A stretch of 64,000 nt of DNA from Bacillota bacterium. Its GTDB lineage: Bacteria; Bacillota; Clostridia; Acetivibrionales; DTU013. Positions within the stretch are counted from its first letter, which is position 1. Each line of letters starts with the position of its first letter. This document shows positions 61,434 through 64,000 of this stretch, one piece after another. The notes beneath the pieces were generated by a model. The model had not been told where the DNA came from, did no database searches, and saw only the letters and a list, made by a program, of their open reading frames with translations. Made by a program: the position numbers and the translations under genes. The DNA is taken from NCBI GenBank assembly GCA_023411575.1, contig JAEYOP010000020.1, positions 62,001-126,000 of the forward strand, written 5' to 3'.

Positions 61434-61865
61434 TTACTCGCAGGCCAGCCAGAGGTTCATTCCCGCTCCGTGCTGTTCGCTGGGTCTTTCGATAAAGCCG
61501 AATCGCTTGTAGAAGCCTTCTTTTCCTTTGGCCGCCATCAGGTTTACATAGACCTTTTCTCCCGCGACGGCGTTTCCCTTTATATACAGCATGACCCGGT
61601 TCATCAGCTCCCTGCCGATGCCCCTGCCCTGGTATTCCGGCAGGACAAGCACGTCGGCGATATAAGCGATGTAAGCGCCGTCGCTTATTACCCGCGCCAT
61701 TCCTACAATAGTGCCGTTTACGGCGGCGGCCGTTACGAAGGCCGAATTGGCCAGCCCTGTTTCCGCCTGTCTGGGCGACAGCTCGTTCCATCCGGCGGAC
61801 TTGCGGAGACGGTTCAAATCCGCGGGAGAAACCGTATTGACATACTTCACTTCCAATGCGTCCAT
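61434..61865 (-). CDS. GNAT-family N-acetyltransferase
   Basis: This 143-residue protein has the GNAT acetyl-CoA site VLVLPEYQGRGIGRELMNRV near 78-97 and the C-terminal FYKRFGF. The substrate amine is not predictable. ATG 61865 is six bases after GGGGGG; the upstream ATG 61895 lacks one. Confidence 0.9.
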   Translation of the reverse strand: MDALEVKYVNTVSPADLNRLRKSAGWNELSPRQAETGLANSAFVTAAAVNGTIVGMARVISDGAYIAYIADVLVLPEYQGRGIGRELMNRVMLYIKGNAVAGEKVYVNLMAAKGKEGFYKRFGFIERPSEQHGAGMNLWLACE

Positions 61866-61914
61866 TGTGTGCCCCCCTTCCATTCTGCTTGACAAGCAGG
61901 AAGAACCCGCTAGT

Positions 61915-62589
61915 CTAAATCCATCCGTTTTCTTCCCAGTGCTTTTTGTCCACTGGGTTCCAGGTATTGCCCTTCTGCTGCATTTTCATGATGCCGAACA
62001 TCAGCCGCGACCGGAAGCCCGGGCGGACCCTGCCTATATTGCCCGCTATCTTTTTGGAAAGCCTGTCCGCCTTTGCGGTGATTTTTCTTTTCTTTTCCGG
62101 CTTTACCTCGTTCCAATTCATAGCGGCAACTGCTTCCGACACCTGATAGGTTTTCGATATTCCCCACCAGAACATTTGCTTCCGGATGCTTTTTGCCGTT
62201 GCGCCCGCGCCCATTCCGGCGGTGGTGGAGACGGCGACGCCGATTTTCTTTTTCATGGACGGATGGGGTCTGTGGGAGATCCACCGGTAGGCTGCGTGGT
62301 CGAAAAACGTTTTCAGCTGTCCCGACATGCCCATACAATAATTGGGGGACTCCGCTATAACGATATCCGCGGATTCGATTGCTTCCATGACGGGCTTGAC
62401 AGCAGCCCGGTGAGGGCACTTTTCCTCGCCCCTGGCAATGCAGTTGAAGCAGCCTGTGCAAGAGCTCATATTGTTGGTTTGAAATTCCGAGATTTCGTCC
62501 GTACTGCCGGCCAGCCGGTCTATCAACAGCTTTGTAATGGTGTAGGTGCTGCCTTTGTGGTTTTGCCCGTGAATAACAGCGATTTTCAT
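61915..62589 (-). CDS. Flavodoxin-fold NAD(P)H/FMN reductase family protein
   Basis: This 224-residue protein has a flavodoxin-like core: MKIAVIHGQNHKGSTYTITK with the FMN phosphate loop, a SPNYCMGMSGQLKTFFDH segment near 82-100 and four Cys in CTGCFNCIARGEEKC near 45. The Cys-rich CxxCxxC-x6-C segment is found in iron-sulfur flavoproteins (Isf-like) and suggests a [4Fe-4S] cluster. The native electron partner is unknown. The C-terminal 60 residues are Lys-rich and less typical. Confidence 0.85.
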   Translation of the reverse strand: MKIAVIHGQNHKGSTYTITKLLIDRLAGSTDEISEFQTNNMSSCTGCFNCIARGEEKCPHRAAVKPVMEAIESADIVIAESPNYCMGMSGQLKTFFDHAAYRWISHRPHPSMKKKIGVAVSTTAGMGAGATAKSIRKQMFWWGISKTYQVSEAVAAMNWNEVKPEKKRKITAKADRLSKKIAGNIGRVRPGFRSRLMFGIMKMQQKGNTWNPVDKKHWEENGWI

Positions 62590-62615
62590 CTTGTTTTCCT
62601 CATAGAGTGCATTTT

Positions 62616-62661
62616 GCTGCTATAATATGCCGTTATAGTGCCGCTATAATGTCGTTATAAT
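62616..62661. repeat. Four tandem 11-bp repeats with -10-like cores
   Basis: Units follow the consensus GYCGYTATART: a variant at 62616-62628, then 62629-62639, 62640-62650 and 62651-62661. Each holds a TATAAT-like hexamer. They lie between the murC stop and the flavodoxin gene, 25 bases before the latter's start. Confidence 0.75.
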
Positions 62662-62685
62662 GAGGCTCAGCCAGGGTCTGCGCCC

Positions 62686-64000
62686 TCAGCTTACGGCCAG
62701 CGTCTTTCTTCCTTCAAGGAACAGCTCGCCCACCTTGTGAATATCCCCTGCGCCCATGGTAATGATGAGATCCCCGGACTTTGCGTTTTTATCGAGATAG
62801 GCGACGATGTTTTCGAACCCCTTGATATAAAGGGTCTGTTTACCGTTGCTGCTGATTTTGTCGGCAAGCATTCCTGCATTCACCTCGCCGGTGTCCACCT
62901 CCCGGGCGGCGTAGATATCGGTTGCAATGATGATATCGGCGTCTTCGAAGGCGACGGCGAACTCCTCCATAAGGGATTTCGTACGGGTATAGGTATGGGG
63001 CTGGAAGATGCACCAGATCTTTGAGTGGCTGCAGTTCCGGGCGGCTTTCAGCGTGGCCGCGATTTCGGTGGGATGGTGGGCGTAATCGTCGATCACCGTA
63101 ATCCCTTCGGTGATGCCTTTCAGCTCAAAGCGCCGGTGGGTCCCGCCGTATTTCAGAAGGGCCCTGGCGGCCGAATTCAGGCTGCAGCCCATGACGCTGC
63201 AGGCGGCTATTGCGGCAATGGAATTGCTGACGTAATGGAGGCCGGGAACTTTCAGCTTTATTTCCGCCGCCGGCTCCCCGTGGAAGAGCAGGGTGTACGT
63301 CGCGCATCCCAGGTCGTCAAAGGTGATGTCCGCCGCGCTCCAGGTATGCTTTCCCTCTGAAAGGCCGTAGGTGACCGTATTGCAGGAAACCCTTTCCGCG
63401 ATCTCCGCGGCGCCCGCGTCGTCGGCGCAGGCCACCAGGTACCCGTCTTCGGGCAGCAGCTTCGCAAATCGCAGGAACGTATCCTTCACATGGTCGATAT
63501 CCTTGAAATAATCGGCGTGGTCATATTCGATGTTGAGAATAACACCGAGGTACGGATGGAATTTTAAAAAGCTTCCGGTGTATTCGCAGGCTTCCGCGAT
63601 AAAATAATCGCTTCCGCCGATCCGCGTATTCCCCCCGATGGCGTCCAGCTCCCCGCCCATGTTGATGGTGGGGTCCAGGCCTTCTTCCAGCATGATCATG
63701 GAAATCATGGAGGTGGTGGTGGTTTTGCCGTGGGTGCCGGATACGGCGATGCTTTTCGGGAAATCCTTCATGATTTCCCCGAGGAGGGTCGCTCTGTCAA
63801 TGCAGGGAATGCCGGCCTTTTCCGCCGCTGCCAGCTCCGGGTTGCTGCTTTTTACCGCAGCCGTGTAAACCACAAGTTCGGCGCCGGTGATATTCTCGGC
63901 AAAATGGCCGATGGTGATTTTGATCCCCATTTTCTCCAGCTTCTGGGTAATGGGGGAGGCTTTCATATCCGATCCGGTTACGATGCAGCCCCGGTTGACG
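62686..64000 (-). CDS. murC: UDP-N-acetylmuramate-L-alanine ligase, 5' end cut by window
   Basis: The 438 visible residues cover MurC from just after the N-terminal Rossmann segment (GSDMKASPITQKLEKMG) to the stop. VSGTHGKTTTTSMISMI is the ATP loop, ACEYTGSFLKFHP and YDHADYF form the central domain, and YAHHPTEIAATL near the C-terminal domain is specific to MurC. It adds L-Ala to UDP-MurNAc in the cytoplasm. The frame continues to the window edge (RGCIVTGSD), so about 20 N-terminal residues are missing. Confidence 0.96.
   Translation of the reverse strand, partial: VNRGCIVTGSDMKASPITQKLEKMGIKITIGHFAENITGAELVVYTAAVKSSNPELAAAEKAGIPCIDRATLLGEIMKDFPKSIAVSGTHGKTTTTSMISMIMLEEGLDPTINMGGELDAIGGNTRIGGSDYFIAEACEYTGSFLKFHPYLGVILNIEYDHADYFKDIDHVKDTFLRFAKLLPEDGYLVACADDAGAAEIAERVSCNTVTYGLSEGKHTWSAADITFDDLGCATYTLLFHGEPAAEIKLKVPGLHYVSNSIAAIAACSVMGCSLNSAARALLKYGGTHRRFELKGITEGITVIDDYAHHPTEIAATLKAARNCSHSKIWCIFQPHTYTRTKSLMEEFAVAFEDADIIIATDIYAAREVDTGEVNAGMLADKISSNGKQTLYIKGFENIVAYLDKNAKSGDLIITMGAGDIHKVGELFLEGRKTLAVS

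Noticed and set aside
1..64000. CRISPR arrays, rRNA genes, complete insertion sequences, phage genes
   Set aside because: No regularly spaced repeats, rRNA-like sequence, transposase or phage structural genes were recognised.

Overview
The window reads as chromosomal DNA of an anaerobic, saccharolytic, nitrogen-fixing member of the Bacillota, most likely class Clostridia. The evidence is the nif operon, whose order and odd features (nifH-nifI1-nifI2-nifD-nifK-nifE-nifN/B fusion, modA-modB, split nifV) match the Clostridium pasteurianum type. Supporting signs are strong GGAGG ribosome sites, a Clostridium-type NifD sequence, DUF116 and ANTAR genes, and genes for plant-type sugars (GH36, GH2). 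The species cannot be named from sequence alone.

Layout. 1-2.3 kb: a CsoR-type metal sensor and a P1B metal-efflux ATPase behind twin CsoR-like operators. 2.4-8.6 kb: an unknown alpha-rich protein, a GH36 alpha-galactosidase, a DUF2161 nuclease-fold protein, a DUF116 cysteine-rich protein, an inositol monophosphatase and tRNA-Thr(UGU). 8.7-14.6 kb: an accessory-looking block, all on the minus strand, with an LRR lipoprotein, a large lipoprotein overlapped by a zinc-ribbon frame, and a membrane LuxR regulator. 15-22 kb: a minus-strand operon of two sugar ABC permeases, a HlyD-like adaptor, a solute-binding lipoprotein and a two-component system, with no ATPase. 22.4-30.4 kb: kdpFABC-kdpDE potassium uptake, including an unlisted 29-residue kdpF. 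30.5-34.7 kb: a cobalamin riboswitch and cobQ-cbiB-cobD. 34.8-36.3 kb: folD-fchA. 36.3-44.5 kb: GH2 glycosidase, OFA-family transporter, PfkB-type kinase and a heterodimeric ABC exporter. 44.7-45.6 kb: Ku. 45.6-60.2 kb: the nitrogen-fixation region. 60.3-64 kb: HD phosphohydrolase, fabZ, GNAT, flavodoxin-like protein and the 3' part of murC.

Two 166-bp copies of one foldback (MITE-like) element lie at 26,858 (between kdpC and kdpD) and 33,405 (across the cbiB/cobD junction). Their arms have changed together within each copy, which points to selection or conversion that keeps the hairpin.

The most interesting unit is the front of the nif region. A short NifB-like radical SAM gene lies behind its own promoter and an attenuator-like leader. 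It is followed by an ANTAR RNA-binding regulator whose receiver domain has Glu where the phospho-Asp should be. Then comes the nifH promoter with three dyads and a 90-nt leader ending in a 15-bp GC-rich terminator. This suggests, but does not prove, that nif expression here is controlled by ANTAR-mediated antitermination on top of NifI1/NifI2 post-translational control.
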